A stretch of 31,912 nt of DNA, from contig JANNGZ010000130.1 in NCBI GenBank assembly GCA_031404155.1, forward strand, positions 1-31,912, written 5' to 3'. Under the pieces are notes generated by a model, which worked only from the letters and a program-made list of their open reading frames with translations, was not told the origin of the DNA and did not search any database. The number at the start of each line of letters is the position of its first letter. The first letter of the stretch is position 1. Source of the DNA: JANNGZ01 sp031404155. Its GTDB lineage: Bacteria; Pseudomonadota; Gammaproteobacteria; Burkholderiales; Burkholderiaceae_C. This document shows positions 8,435 through 16,443 of this stretch, piece by piece. The position numbers were made by a program, and so were the translations under genes.

Positions 8435-9067
8435 GTGGACCTCGGCCTCTGGCTCACCTTCTTCATCGCGTCCTGGGCGATCAGCCTCTCACCCGGCCCC
8501 GGTGCGGTGGCCGCGATGAGCGCCGGCCTGCAGCATGGCTTTCGGCGCGGCTACTGGCTCAGCTTCGGGCTGATCCTGGGCATCTGGACGCTGGTGTTGG
8601 TGGTCGGTGCCGGCCTCGGCGCGCTGCTCGCCACGTCGAGCCTCGTCTTCGCCGCGATCAAATGGCTCGGTGTCGCCTACCTAATGTTCCTCGGCGTCCA
8701 GCAGTGGCGCGCGCCGCCACACCCGCTGCTGGCCGAACGGGCCGGCGGCGGAGCCACGGCAACACGCTGCGAACTGGTGTTGCGCGGCTGGATGATCAAC
8801 GCGGTGAACCCCAAGGGCGCGGCGTTCATGCTCGCGGTGGTGCCGCAGTTTCTCGAACTCACGCGCCCGCTGCCGATGCAGTACTTGGTGATCGCGCTGA
8901 CCCTGGCGCTCACCGACCTGGTGGTGATGGCCAGCTACACCGCCCTCGCGTCGCGGGTGCAGCACCTGCTGCGCACGCCGGCGCAAATGCGCACCGTGAA
9001 CAAAGTGTTCGGCGCGATCTTCGTTGCCGCCGGCGTACTGCTCGCCGGCTTCAAGCGCGGCGTGTGA
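8435..9067 (+). CDS. LysE/RhtB-family amino acid exporter
   Basis: A 210-residue inner-membrane exporter of the LysE/RhtB family, which expels amino acids such as lysine, homoserine or threonine. The N-terminal hallmark SLSPGPGAVAAMSAGLQHG (17-35) is intact, followed by hydrophobic segments at about 40-62, 66-87, 112-133, 148-170 and 185-205, the usual six-helix layout. The GTG at 8435 is chosen because family members begin 15-17 residues before the SPGPG motif. The exact substrate cannot be told from sequence. It is divergent from radA; downstream lies a spacer with a 37-bp direct repeat. Confidence 0.92.
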   Translation: MDLGLWLTFFIASWAISLSPGPGAVAAMSAGLQHGFRRGYWLSFGLILGIWTLVLVVGAGLGALLATSSLVFAAIKWLGVAYLMFLGVQQWRAPPHPLLAERAGGGATATRCELVLRGWMINAVNPKGAAFMLAVVPQFLELTRPLPMQYLVIALTLALTDLVVMASYTALASRVQHLLRTPAQMRTVNKVFGAIFVAAGVLLAGFKRGV

Positions 9068-9101
9068 CAGGCGCGTCAGCGGCGCCGCCAAGCCGGCCGG
9101 C

Positions 9102-9209
9102 GCCGGCCTGGTTGGCCTCGGCCACTTGCTGAAGCAACAGGGCACGTTGCCGCCTCAGCTCGTGCCACACCTGCCGGCCTGGTTGGCCTCGGCCACTTGC
9201 TGAAGCAAC
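9102..9209. repeat. 37-bp perfect direct repeat
   Basis: A 37-bp sequence at 9102-9138 is repeated without mismatch at 9173-9209 (period 71 bp), in the 143-bp convergent spacer between the LysE exporter and the DUF2145-like gene. Each copy starts GCCGGCCTGGTTGGCC and ends with the short inverted repeat TTGCTGAAGCAA. The right copy stops one base before the stop codon of the minus-strand gene. It may be a duplicated 3'-end/terminator region; there is no T tract. Confidence 0.85.
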
Positions 9210-9210
9210 C

Positions 9211-10200
9211 CTACTCCAGCGCGAACACGCGGTCCCCGGCGTTCGGACGGCAACCGTCGGCCACCGGCTCCCAACCGCGGTGCACCACCACCTGGCGCTG
9301 GTTGTGGCACAGCTCGATGCGCTCGGCGCCCGGCACCTGCTCGCGCACAAAGGCCTCGATCGAGGCTGGCAGGCTGATGCGAAATTGCAGCGCAAAGCGG
9401 TCCGCTTCGGGGTGGTCGTCCAGGTGCAGCCAGGGGATGAAGGACGCGGCGAACATCAGCGCATGCGAGCCCACCTGGACCGGCTGCGGCGCATAGCCGC
9501 GATTCACGAGCCAGGCCTGTGCCCGCGCACGCAAGTGGTCGCCGTCCAGCAGGCCGCCCCAGGCGCTGGCGAGCAACTCGATCACCCATTGGTTGCAGTT
9601 CTGGTAGCGCAGGCTGAACGGGTGGGCGTTGGCGCTGTAGCTGCCGGCCAGCAGCCGCAGCGCGCGTGCTTTGTCGAGTGCGGCTCGTTCGAGCGCCGCG
9701 GCTTCGGGGTGCGGCAGCAGCACGATCGACACGTAGCCGATGTCCGGGTCGTCGGTGCCGAACAGGAAGCCGGCCAGCCCTTGGTCGTACAGGCGCGGCC
9801 GGCCTTCGTCGCAGGCGAAGTAGAGCTGGCGCACCGACCAGGGCGTGCTGTCGCTCGCCTTCAGGCTGATGCCGGCGTGGGAGTAGCGAATGCCGAAACG
9901 CTGCAGGTCCAGGCCCGAGCGCGAAACCAGTGCAATCGCCTGGCCCGAGTCCTCGAGCTCGCGGCGGACCACCGCGGCAAACTGCAGCAGGCGGTCCTGC
10001 TGTTGCGCGGTGAGTGGCGAAGCGCGGTCGCAGACCCGCAGCGAAGCGGAACCCGCATGGCTGGGGAGCGCGCCGACGCACAGGGCGAATGCGAGCCCGA
10101 GCGCGCGCAGCCGCCAGGCTTGCGAGAGCAGCATCCAGCCTGGTGCGCGCAGCCTTTCGGCTTGCGCGCAAAGCCGCCAAGCTTGCGCGCGCCAACTCAA
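9211..10200 (-). CDS. DUF2145-like secreted protein
   Basis: A probable periplasmic protein of the uncharacterised DUF2145 family (assignment from memory of the motifs RYSHAGISLK, RQLYFACDEGRPRLYDQG and LRYQNCNQWVIELLA). The N-terminal hydrophobic segment LALGLAF/ALCVGALPSHAG reads as a signal peptide. The His in YSHAG and the Cys in YQNCNQW are reminiscent of NlpC/P60-like papain folds, but that is inference. The start at 10200 overlaps the previous stop (ATGA), but the first 22 residues are an arginine-rich extension made of a repeated QAWRLRA unit; an ATG at 10134 gives a more usual signal peptide (MLLSQAWRLRALGLAFALC). It is the last gene of a minus-strand run and is cotranscribed with the upstream secreted protein. 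Confidence 0.75.
   Translation of the reverse strand: MSWRAQAWRLCAQAERLRAPGWMLLSQAWRLRALGLAFALCVGALPSHAGSASLRVCDRASPLTAQQQDRLLQFAAVVRRELEDSGQAIALVSRSGLDLQRFGIRYSHAGISLKASDSTPWSVRQLYFACDEGRPRLYDQGLAGFLFGTDDPDIGYVSIVLLPHPEAAALERAALDKARALRLLAGSYSANAHPFSLRYQNCNQWVIELLASAWGGLLDGDHLRARAQAWLVNRGYAPQPVQVGSHALMFAASFIPWLHLDDHPEADRFALQFRISLPASIEAFVREQVPGAERIELCHNQRQVVVHRGWEPVADGCRPNAGDRVFALE
10103..10187. repeat. Three imperfect 22-bp repeats in the DUF2145-like N-terminus
   Basis: Related 22-bp units lie at 10103-10124, 10145-10166 and 10166-10187, each carrying GCGCGCAG or GCGCAAAG followed by a CC...GGCTTGCG-type end. They encode repeats of QAWRLRA on the minus strand and lengthen the N-terminus of the DUF2145-like protein. 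Confidence 0.6.
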
Positions 10201-10673
10201 AGCTTCAGCGCGCGCGGGTCGAGTTCACTCAGCCAGTCGTCTGCAAGCGCCAGGAAAAACGCTTCGCGGTCCTTCGCACCCTGGGCGGCCCGCGCGAACT
10301 CCACGCCATACGGGCGGTGGTGTGCGCTGACGATGTCGCCGGGCCAAAGCCCGCGGGGCCCGAGCGCCTGTTGCGGCAGCGTGAGCCAGACCAGGCCATC
10401 GTCGCCACGCGGCTGCGTCGCCTTCAATTGCAGCCGCAGCATCCCCGGACGACCGGCCACTTCGGCCACGTCGATCACCCGGTAGTCGCCATCGGCCACC
10501 GCCTTGTTCGGCTTGGAGCTGTCGCTCGAAGTGTCGAGCGAATTCGACAAGCTGCCGACCGAGGCCGAGCCGGCACTCGAGGCCGACGAAGCCAGGCTGT
10601 CGGCAAAACTTGGCGCCGCGGTGGCGAGCCCGAGCAGGGTGACGCCGACGAGGCGCGCGAGGGTGGCAGTCAT
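10197..10673 (-). CDS. Secreted protein of unknown function, partner of the DUF2145-like gene
   Basis: A 158-residue protein with an N-terminal signal peptide (ARLVGVTLLGLATAAPSFA, cleavage after about residue 24). Next comes a Ser-rich low-complexity stretch (about 25-55) and then a compact region (about 58-158) with VADGDYRVIDVAEVAGRPGM, LVWLTLPQQAL and GDIVSAHHRPYGVEFAR. I do not recognise a named domain. Its stop overlaps the DUF2145-like start by four bases (ATGA), so the two proteins are probably made together and may act together in the periplasm. A 155-bp spacer (10674-10828) separates it from arfB and holds no recognisable gene. Confidence 0.8.
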   Translation of the reverse strand: MTATLARLVGVTLLGLATAAPSFADSLASSASSAGSASVGSLSNSLDTSSDSSKPNKAVADGDYRVIDVAEVAGRPGMLRLQLKATQPRGDDGLVWLTLPQQALGPRGLWPGDIVSAHHRPYGVEFARAAQGAKDREAFFLALADDWLSELDPRALKL

Positions 10674-10828
10674 TGGGGTCGTCCTTCAAGCAGTTGGCGC
10701 GAGGATGCAGCCGGGAGGATAGCGCGGCGCGGCTCAAGCAAAAAAGTCAGACTGCACGCTTGCCAGTTGCCCGCGGCGCTGATGCCCCGCGCGAACCCGG
10801 ATGCCCAACGGCCTGCTGGCCCACCACC

Positions 10829-11242
10829 TCACTCGCTCACCTTCCCGCGCAACGCCTTCACCTGCCCCCGCTGCACCTTGCCCTCGACGCGCCGCCGCTG
10901 CGAGCCACGGGTTGGCTTGGTCGGGCGCCGGGCCTTGGGCACATGCGCTGCCTCGGCCACCAGCGCGTTCAATCGCTCCAGCGCGTCGGCGCGGTTCATC
11001 TCCAGGCTGCGGTGTTCCTGCGCCTTGATCACCACCACGCCTTCGCCGGTGATGCGGGAATCGGGCCAGGCGAGCAGGCGCAGCTTCACCGCCTCGGGCA
11101 AGCTTGACGCGCGAACATCGAATCGAAGGTGGACCGCGTTGGACACCTTGTTGACGTTCTGCCCGCCGGCGCCCTGGGCCCGGATCGCGCTGAACTCGAC
11201 CTCGTCGGCCGACACCCGCGGCGGGGCGCGGCCGGGGCTCAT
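10829..11242 (-). CDS. arfB: Alternative ribosome-rescue factor ArfB (peptidyl-tRNA hydrolase)
   Basis: A 137-residue single-domain release-factor homologue (YaeJ/ArfB/ICT1). The catalytic GGQ lies at residues 26-28 in AQGAGGQNVNKVSNAVHLRF, and the C-terminus is a long basic tail (RRPTKPTRGSQRRRVEGK) that in this family enters the empty mRNA channel of stalled ribosomes. It hydrolyses peptidyl-tRNA on ribosomes stalled at truncated mRNAs. The start MSPGRAPPRVS at 11242 is chosen because the domain starts there; upstream in-frame sequence overlaps the GlsB-like gene. It lies 10 bp after the GlsB-like gene, likely in the same transcript. Confidence 0.94.
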   Translation of the reverse strand: MSPGRAPPRVSADEVEFSAIRAQGAGGQNVNKVSNAVHLRFDVRASSLPEAVKLRLLAWPDSRITGEGVVVIKAQEHRSLEMNRADALERLNALVAEAAHVPKARRPTKPTRGSQRRRVEGKVQRGQVKALRGKVSE

Positions 11243-11252
11243 GTTGAAGGGG

Positions 11253-11519
11253 TCAGGCGGTGCTGCCGCCGCCGCCGCTGCCGCGCACCTTCTGCACCAC
11301 GAACAGCAGCACCAGCGCGCCGACGATCGAGCCGATCCAGCCCGCACCCTGGCCCGCCTGGTACCAGCCCAGCGCCTGGCCGACGAAGCCCGCCGCGAGC
11401 GAGCCGCCCACGCCGAGCACGCAGGTGAGGATCCAGCCCATCTTCTGCTCGCCCGGCAGAATGAACCGTGCGATCGCGCCGACGACCAGGCCGACGATGA
11501 TGGTGGTGATGATGCCCAT
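11253..11519 (-). CDS. GlsB/YeaQ/YmgE-family small membrane protein
   Basis: An 88-residue inner-membrane protein of the transglycosylase-associated family (YeaQ/YmgE/GlsB), often stress-induced, with no established biochemical role. It has three glycine-rich hydrophobic helices: MGIITTIIVGLVVGAIARFI, WILTCVLGVGGSLAAGFVG and WIGSIVGALVLLFVV, with the family motif LPGEQ between the first two. The ATG at 11519 is preceded by GAGGAGCAAGACCAC, a good ribosome-binding site 9 nt away. The tail is SGGGGS. arfB follows 10 bp later. Confidence 0.92.
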   Translation of the reverse strand: MGIITTIIVGLVVGAIARFILPGEQKMGWILTCVLGVGGSLAAGFVGQALGWYQAGQGAGWIGSIVGALVLLFVVQKVRGSGGGGSTA

Positions 11520-11594
11520 GTGGTCTTGCTCCTCAGTGGCGATTCGGTGGTGATCGCGCGGCGGCGAACTTAGCAGAGCCCGGGGCCGCACGGG

Positions 11595-12695
11595 TCAGGC
11601 ATCAACCCGAACCGGCACCCGCGCTGCCAGTGCGCACATCAGCTCATAGCCGATGGTGCCGGCCGCGTGCGCCACCTCGTCGATCGGAAGTAGCGAGCCG
11701 TGCGGCCCGCGGCCCCAGAGCGTGACCTCGCTGCCGACGCGGGCCGCCCGCAGCCCGCCCAGGTCCACCGCGATCATGTCCATCGACACCCGGCCCAGGG
11801 TGCGGGTGCGCACGCCGTCCACCAACACCGGCGTGCCGGTGGCGCAGTGGCGCGGATAGCCGTCGGCATAACCACAGGCCACGATGCCGATGGGCAGCGC
11901 CGCCTCGGCCTTGAAACCGCTGCCGTAGCCCACGCTGTCACCGGCTTGCGGCGCCTGCAACGCGATGAGTTGCGAGCGCAGCGTCATCGCCGGCTGCAGC
12001 CCCCAATACGCGATGTCGTGCGCGGGAAAGTCCGGTGCGCTGCCATAACTCAGGATGCCCGCGCGCACCCAGTCGGCGCGTACCGCGGCGGCGGCGGTGC
12101 CATGGCGCAAGGTGGCGGCGCTGTTGGCGAGCGAGCGCTCGCCGGGCAGGTCGAGCGAGGCCGCCTCGAACGCGGCCTGCTGCTGCGCGATGCCTCGCTC
12201 GCCATCGGCGTCGGAGAAGTGGGTCATCAAGGACACCTCGTCGACCTGCGGCAGCGCGTCCAGCCGGTGCCAGGCGCTGCGGTAGGCGTCGGGCGCAAAG
12301 CCCAGGCGGTTCATGCCGCTGTTGAGCTTGAGGAAGACACGGTGCGGCTGGTGGGTCTTGTGGGCGGCCAGCCAGTCGATCTGCTCGGCGCGGTGCACCA
12401 CATGCCACAGGTTCAGCCGCGAACACAGCTCCAGGTCGCGCGGCTCGAAGCAGCCCTCCAACAGCAACACCGGGCCGCGCCAGCCGCAGGCGCGGATGCG
12501 CTCGGCTTCGGCCAGGTCGAGCAGCGCGAAGCCGTCGGCGCCACGCAGGCCTTCGTAGGCGTTCTCGATGCCATGCCCGTAGGCATTGGCCTTGACCACC
12601 GCCCAGACGCGCGCGTCGGGCGCGGCGGCGCGGGCGCGCGCCAGGTTGTGGGCCAGCGCGGCGGTGTGGATCAGGGCCTCGATCGGTCTGGGCAT
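11595..12695 (-). CDS. alr: Alanine racemase
   Basis: A 366-residue PLP-dependent alanine racemase that makes D-alanine for peptidoglycan. The PLP lysine lies in VVKANAYGHG (Lys35) and the second catalytic residue, Tyr257, in SVGYGSGF; other family motifs are LNSGMNRLGF, MTHFSDAD, NSAATL, RAGILSYG, CGYADGYPRH and GRVSMDM. The start MPRPIEAL at 12695 is preferred to an upstream frame because it matches the family N-terminus. The gene is divergent from lplT and is followed 75 bp later by the GlsB-like gene. The paralogous catabolic racemase dadX cannot be excluded, but no amino acid dehydrogenase gene is nearby. Confidence 0.96.
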   Translation of the reverse strand: MPRPIEALIHTAALAHNLARARAAAPDARVWAVVKANAYGHGIENAYEGLRGADGFALLDLAEAERIRACGWRGPVLLLEGCFEPRDLELCSRLNLWHVVHRAEQIDWLAAHKTHQPHRVFLKLNSGMNRLGFAPDAYRSAWHRLDALPQVDEVSLMTHFSDADGERGIAQQQAAFEAASLDLPGERSLANSAATLRHGTAAAAVRADWVRAGILSYGSAPDFPAHDIAYWGLQPAMTLRSQLIALQAPQAGDSVGYGSGFKAEAALPIGIVACGYADGYPRHCATGTPVLVDGVRTRTLGRVSMDMIAVDLGGLRAARVGSEVTLWGRGPHGSLLPIDEVAHAAGTIGYELMCALAARVPVRVDA

Positions 12696-12855
12696 GGTCG
12701 GTGGCACTGTATTGCAACGCTGGCGCAACGAGCGCCAGACGCGCGCAAGTCGCGGGCGCGGCGCGCTGCGGCGACGGTGCAACGCGCGGGCAAGGCGTCG
12801 ATTTGGGGTCGTCGAAAGCCCGCCGTTTCACCATGTGGGTCAGCCGTGACCCGCA

Positions 12856-12864
12856 TGCTATAAC
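12856..12864 (+). promoter_or_regulatory. Extended -10 promoter for lplT
   Basis: TGCTATAAC forms an extended -10 (TG 12856-12857, TATAAC 12859-12864) about 70 bp ahead of the lplT start, in the 238-bp spacer between divergent alr and lplT. The -35 region is weak. The rest of the spacer (12696-12855) holds no recognised feature. Confidence 0.5.
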
Positions 12865-12933
12865 CCCGGCGCCCCAGATGAGACACCTTTTCAGGCCGCT
12901 TCGACTGTGGCCGACCGGAGCCCGCGAGCGCGC

Positions 12934-14211
12934 ATGAAGAGAGGCTTCTACACCATCATGTCCGCGCAGTTCTTCAGCTCGCTGGCGGACAACGCATTGT
13001 TCGTCGCGGCGGTGGAGTTGCTGCGCACCGATGGCTCGCCCGAGTGGCAGCGGGCCGCGCTGGTGCCGATGTTCGCGCTCTTCTATGTGGTACTGGCGCC
13101 CTTTGTCGGCGCCTTCGCCGACGCGGTGCCTAAGGGCAAGGTGATGTTCGTGTCGAACAGCATCAAGGTGGTCGGCTGCCTGATGATGCTGTTCGGCGTG
13201 CACCCCTTGATGGCCTATGCCGTGGTCGGCCTGGGCGCGGCGGCGTACTCGCCGGCCAAGTACGGCATCCTCACCGAGCTGCTGCCGCCGTCGCAACTGG
13301 TCAAGGCCAACGGCTGGATCGAGGGCCTGACCATCGGCTCAATCATTCTCGGCGTGCTGCTCGGCGGCCAACTCATCGGCCCGAAGATCGCGAACGTGCT
13401 GCTGGGCATCGACCTGCCGATGTTCGACACCGGCATCGACAGCGGCCCCGAAGCGGCGATCTCGACGTTGATCCTGCTCTACATCGTGGCCGCCGTTTTC
13501 AACCTGCGCATTCCGCGCACCGACGCCGGCCTGCAGCCGATGCTGAGCAGCCCGCTGGCGCTGGTGCGCGACTTCTCCCTGTGCAACGCGCGGCTGTGGG
13601 CCGACAAGCTCGGCCAGATTTCGCTGGCCAGCACCACCTTGATCTGGGGCGTCTCGGGCAACCTGCGCTACATCGTGCTCGCCTGGGCCGCCGCGGCTTT
13701 GGGCTACGCCACCACGCAGGCCTCGTCGCTGGTGGGCGTGGTGGCGATCGGCACCGCGGTCGGCGCGGTGGTGGCCAGCGTCTCGATGCGGCTGGACCGC
13801 GCCACCGGCGTGATCCCGCTGGGCATCGTGATGGGCGTACTGATGGTGGTGATGAACTTCATCGACAACGTCTGGCTGGCCGCGCCCTTCCTGATCGTGC
13901 TCGGCGCGATCGGCGGCTACCTGGTGGTGCCGATGAACGCGCTGCTGCAACACCGCGGCCACAACCTGATGGGCGCGGGCCGTTCGATCGCGGTGCAGAA
14001 CTTCAACGAGCAGGCCTGCATCCTCGGCCTGGGCGCGTTCTACACCTGCCTCACCCGCTTCGGCCTCTCGGCCTTCGGCGCGATCACGATCTTCGGCGTC
14101 GTCGTCGCCGCCACCATGTGGCTGATCGGCCGCTGGCACCGGGACAACTGTGTGCGCCACCGCGACGAGGTCGAGCGCCTGCTCGCCATTGCGCGCTCCG
14201 ACCCGCACTGA
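12934..14211 (+). CDS. lplT: Lysophospholipid transporter LplT
   Basis: A 425-residue major-facilitator inner-membrane protein that moves lysophospholipids inward for reacylation. The opening MKRGFYTIMSAQFFSSLADN is the LplT signature, followed by the cytoplasmic loop FADAVPKGKVMFVSN (motif-A-like) and about twelve hydrophobic helices; PAKYGILTELLPPSQLVKANGW, PMNALLQHRGH and AVQNFNEQACIL are further family blocks. The ATG at 12934 is chosen because it starts this conserved block. The usual partner acyltransferase (aas) is not adjacent, so reacylation must be encoded elsewhere. It is divergent from alr and followed by a copy of the dispersed repeat and a hairpin. Confidence 0.94.
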   Translation: MKRGFYTIMSAQFFSSLADNALFVAAVELLRTDGSPEWQRAALVPMFALFYVVLAPFVGAFADAVPKGKVMFVSNSIKVVGCLMMLFGVHPLMAYAVVGLGAAAYSPAKYGILTELLPPSQLVKANGWIEGLTIGSIILGVLLGGQLIGPKIANVLLGIDLPMFDTGIDSGPEAAISTLILLYIVAAVFNLRIPRTDAGLQPMLSSPLALVRDFSLCNARLWADKLGQISLASTTLIWGVSGNLRYIVLAWAAAALGYATTQASSLVGVVAIGTAVGAVVASVSMRLDRATGVIPLGIVMGVLMVVMNFIDNVWLAAPFLIVLGAIGGYLVVPMNALLQHRGHNLMGAGRSIAVQNFNEQACILGLGAFYTCLTRFGLSAFGAITIFGVVVAATMWLIGRWHRDNCVRHRDEVERLLAIARSDPH

Positions 14212-14216
14212 TGACC

Positions 14217-14273
14217 GCCCCGGGCTCGCTGCGCTCGCGTCCCCGAAGGGGAGGTCGGGGGGGCTTGCCGAGC
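14217..14273 (+). repeat. Dispersed intergenic repeat, copy B
   Basis: This segment shares spaced blocks with the element at 3369-3427: CCCC, GCTC, CT, CG, TCGCG, CCCC, three bases, GGGG, TC, GGCTTG and GAGC-like end. It begins a few bases after the lplT stop. The central CCCCGAAGGGG can form a small hairpin. Confidence 0.65.
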
Positions 14274-14287
14274 TGAGAGCCGCGGCT

Positions 14288-14311
14288 CCAAGTCCGCCTG
14301 CGCGGACTTGG
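14288..14311. terminator. Perfect hairpin between convergent genes, possible bidirectional terminator
   Basis: A 10-bp perfect stem, CCAAGTCCGC / GCGGACTTGG, with a 4-nt loop lies between lplT and the convergent SGNH hydrolase gene. Neither side has a clear T tract, so termination would be weak or Rho-assisted. Confidence 0.5.
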
Positions 14312-14386
14312 ACAGCACGAAGGCCGGCCGGCTCTGGCGGCTGACGGCCCGGCGCTGGCCCGAGGCCGCGCAAACTCGGGCGCGCG

Positions 14387-15301
14387 TCAGCGCTGCGCCA
14401 TCACCGCCTCGATCGCCTGCGACCAGCCGGTGGCCAGCTTCTCGCAGCCGCTGGCATTGAGGTGGATCTCGTTGGCCCAGTCGCCGCTGTCGCCGCTGTC
14501 GCCCTCGTGCGCCGGCACGATGCCCAGGCCGTCGAGCGAATGAAAGACATGCAGGTTCGGGAACTGCTGCGGGTCGGCGGCGCAGTCCTCGAGCACGCGC
14601 GCCAGGCGGCGCAGTAGGTGCGCGGCCAGCGAGGTCCAGTCGCGGTCGGGGATGCCGTAGCGCACCAACGCCGGCTTCAGCCAGGGCCCGAGCTTCAGCC
14701 CCGCGCCGGCCTCGCGCGGCGTCGGCAGCGCATAGCCGTGCATGAAGATCGGCACGCCCTTGGACTCGCTGCCCTCGCTGTCGCGCAGCGCCACCAGGTG
14801 CAGCAGGTTGGCGCGCACATAGGCCTCGAAGCGCGCGAAGCCGGACCCGCTGACATAGCGCGACGGGCCCTGGGCCGGGTTGCCCCATTCGGCCGAAGTG
14901 AGCAGCACCCGCAGCGACGCGTCGGCCTTCGCCGCGCCTTCCGGCGAGGTATTCAACGCGTCGATCAGGTCGTTGCCACCGGCGGACACCAACAGCGCGT
15001 CCCAGGGCCGGACGATGCGGCGTGGCGCGTTGGCCAGCAGCGAGGTGAACACCTTGTCCTGCACCCGCTCCACCATGCGCGCCAGCGTGTCGCCCGGGTA
15101 GCCGCAGTTGATCGCCCAGCACAACTGCGAGAAGCGCAGGTGTTGCAACAGGTTGGCGCTCTTGATCGGGTTCAGCGCGCCGATCGTGAACCAGGAGTCG
15201 CCCTCGCAGAGAAAGCGCCAGCGCGCTTCGCTCAGGTTGACGTTCGGGTGTTCGAGCTGGTCGGCGTTGGTGACACGCAGGGCAACTAACTGCTGCGGCA
15301 T
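14387..15301 (-). CDS. SGNH/GDSL-family hydrolase
   Basis: A 304-residue SGNH-fold esterase or lipase-like enzyme without a signal peptide. Block I is FLCEGDSWFTI (nucleophile Ser36), the block III oxyanion motif is LLVSAGGND (Asn110), and block V is WANEIHLNAS with His280. The residue three before the His is Asn277, where the classic family has Asp; I know this NEIH form from other proteobacterial members, so it need not mean loss of activity. The start MPQQLVAL at 15301 is supported by GGAG 5 nt upstream. Substrate unknown. It is divergent from the EamA transporter; the 194-bp spacer (15302-15495) holds no recognised feature. Confidence 0.87.
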   Translation of the reverse strand: MPQQLVALRVTNADQLEHPNVNLSEARWRFLCEGDSWFTIGALNPIKSANLLQHLRFSQLCWAINCGYPGDTLARMVERVQDKVFTSLLANAPRRIVRPWDALLVSAGGNDLIDALNTSPEGAAKADASLRVLLTSAEWGNPAQGPSRYVSGSGFARFEAYVRANLLHLVALRDSEGSESKGVPIFMHGYALPTPREAGAGLKLGPWLKPALVRYGIPDRDWTSLAAHLLRRLARVLEDCAADPQQFPNLHVFHSLDGLGIVPAHEGDSGDSGDWANEIHLNASGCEKLATGWSQAIEAVMAQR

Positions 15302-15495
15302 AGGGGCTCCTGAAGGCGTGCGCGATGCTGAGGCCCGGGCGTGCGATCGAACATCCCCAATCCGTACCCTGGCGCCGGGGTGTGGCGCTGCTCCGCGGCA
15401 AGCGTGCCGGCGCGGGTGCACCGCGCGGCGGCGACAATGCCTGTCCCCATGCCCCGTGTCAACGCCCCGCCGCCCGCCGGTCCGCGCGCAACCCG

Positions 15496-16443
15496 ATGAG
15501 TCGCGCCGCTGGCCTGCCGCCGTCCGCACTCGCGGCCGCGGCGCTGGTCTTCAACGCCTTTGTCTGGGGTGTTTCGTGGTGGCCGTTTCGCCAGCTTCAG
15601 CAGGCCGGGCTGCACCCGCTGTGGGCCACCGCCATCGTCTACACGCTGTCGGTGGTGGTGATCGCGCTGCGCTGGCCGCATGCGATCGCCGAGCTGCTGC
15701 GCACCCCGGCGTTGTGGGTGCTGGTGCTGGCTTCGGGCACCACCAATGCGGCGTTCAACTGGGGCGTCACGATAGGCGACGTGGTCCGGGTCGTGCTGCT
15801 GTTCTACCTGATGCCGCTGTGGGCGGTGCTGCTGGCGCGGCTGCTGCTGCACGAGCGCCTGACGCGCCTGGCGGCGCTGCGTGTGTTGCTCGGCCTGGCC
15901 GGTGCGGCGCTGGTGCTCTGGCCCGAGGGCGGCGGCGTGCCGGTGCCGCGCACCTTGGCCGAGGCTCTGGGTGTGGTCGGCGGCTTCAGCTTTGCCCTCA
16001 ACAACGTGATGCTGCGCCGCGAGGCCGCCCGCAGCGACGGCGCGCGCGCGCTGGCCATGTTCTGCGGCGGTGCGCTGGTTTCGGCGGCCATCGCGCTGCT
16101 GCTGCAGGCGCAGGTGCCGCTGCCGCCGGCGCCCGCGCCGGGCTGGCTCTTCGGCGTGGCGGCGCTGGGCCTGCTCTTCCTGGTGAGCAACCTGGCCTTG
16201 CAATACGGCGCCACGCGGCTGACCGCCAACGCCACCTCGGTGATCATGCTCACCGAGGTGCTGTTTGCATCGGGCTCGGCGCTGGCGTTGGGCGCCGGCG
16301 TGCTGGACCTGCGCCTTGCGCTGGGCGGCCTGCTGATCCTGGCGGCGGCGCTGCTCGCCGCACTGCCGCCGGCCTCGACCGCTGCTTCGGCCGCCGCAGC
16401 GCCGGCGGTGGTGGCGCCGCCGAAGTCAACCCGTCGCGTCTGA
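15496..16443 (+). CDS. EamA (DMT superfamily) transporter
   Basis: A 315-residue inner-membrane protein with about ten hydrophobic helices in two EamA repeats: the first from ALVFNAFVWGVSWWPF (about 16-31) to ALVLWPEG (about 140), the second from ALGVVGGFSFALNNVMLRRE to the C-terminal LLILAAALLAAL. FYLMPLWAVLLARLLLHERL is the typical end of the first repeat, and SVIMLTEVLFASGSA of the second. Such carriers export amino acids or other metabolites; the substrate is not predictable. The start MSRAAGL at 15496 is chosen because the membrane domain follows. Its last 18 bp overlap the 3' end of the convergent response-regulator gene. Confidence 0.9.
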   Translation: MSRAAGLPPSALAAAALVFNAFVWGVSWWPFRQLQQAGLHPLWATAIVYTLSVVVIALRWPHAIAELLRTPALWVLVLASGTTNAAFNWGVTIGDVVRVVLLFYLMPLWAVLLARLLLHERLTRLAALRVLLGLAGAALVLWPEGGGVPVPRTLAEALGVVGGFSFALNNVMLRREAARSDGARALAMFCGGALVSAAIALLLQAQVPLPPAPAPGWLFGVAALGLLFLVSNLALQYGATRLTANATSVIMLTEVLFASGSALALGAGVLDLRLALGGLLILAAALLAALPPASTAASAAAAPAVVAPPKSTRRV

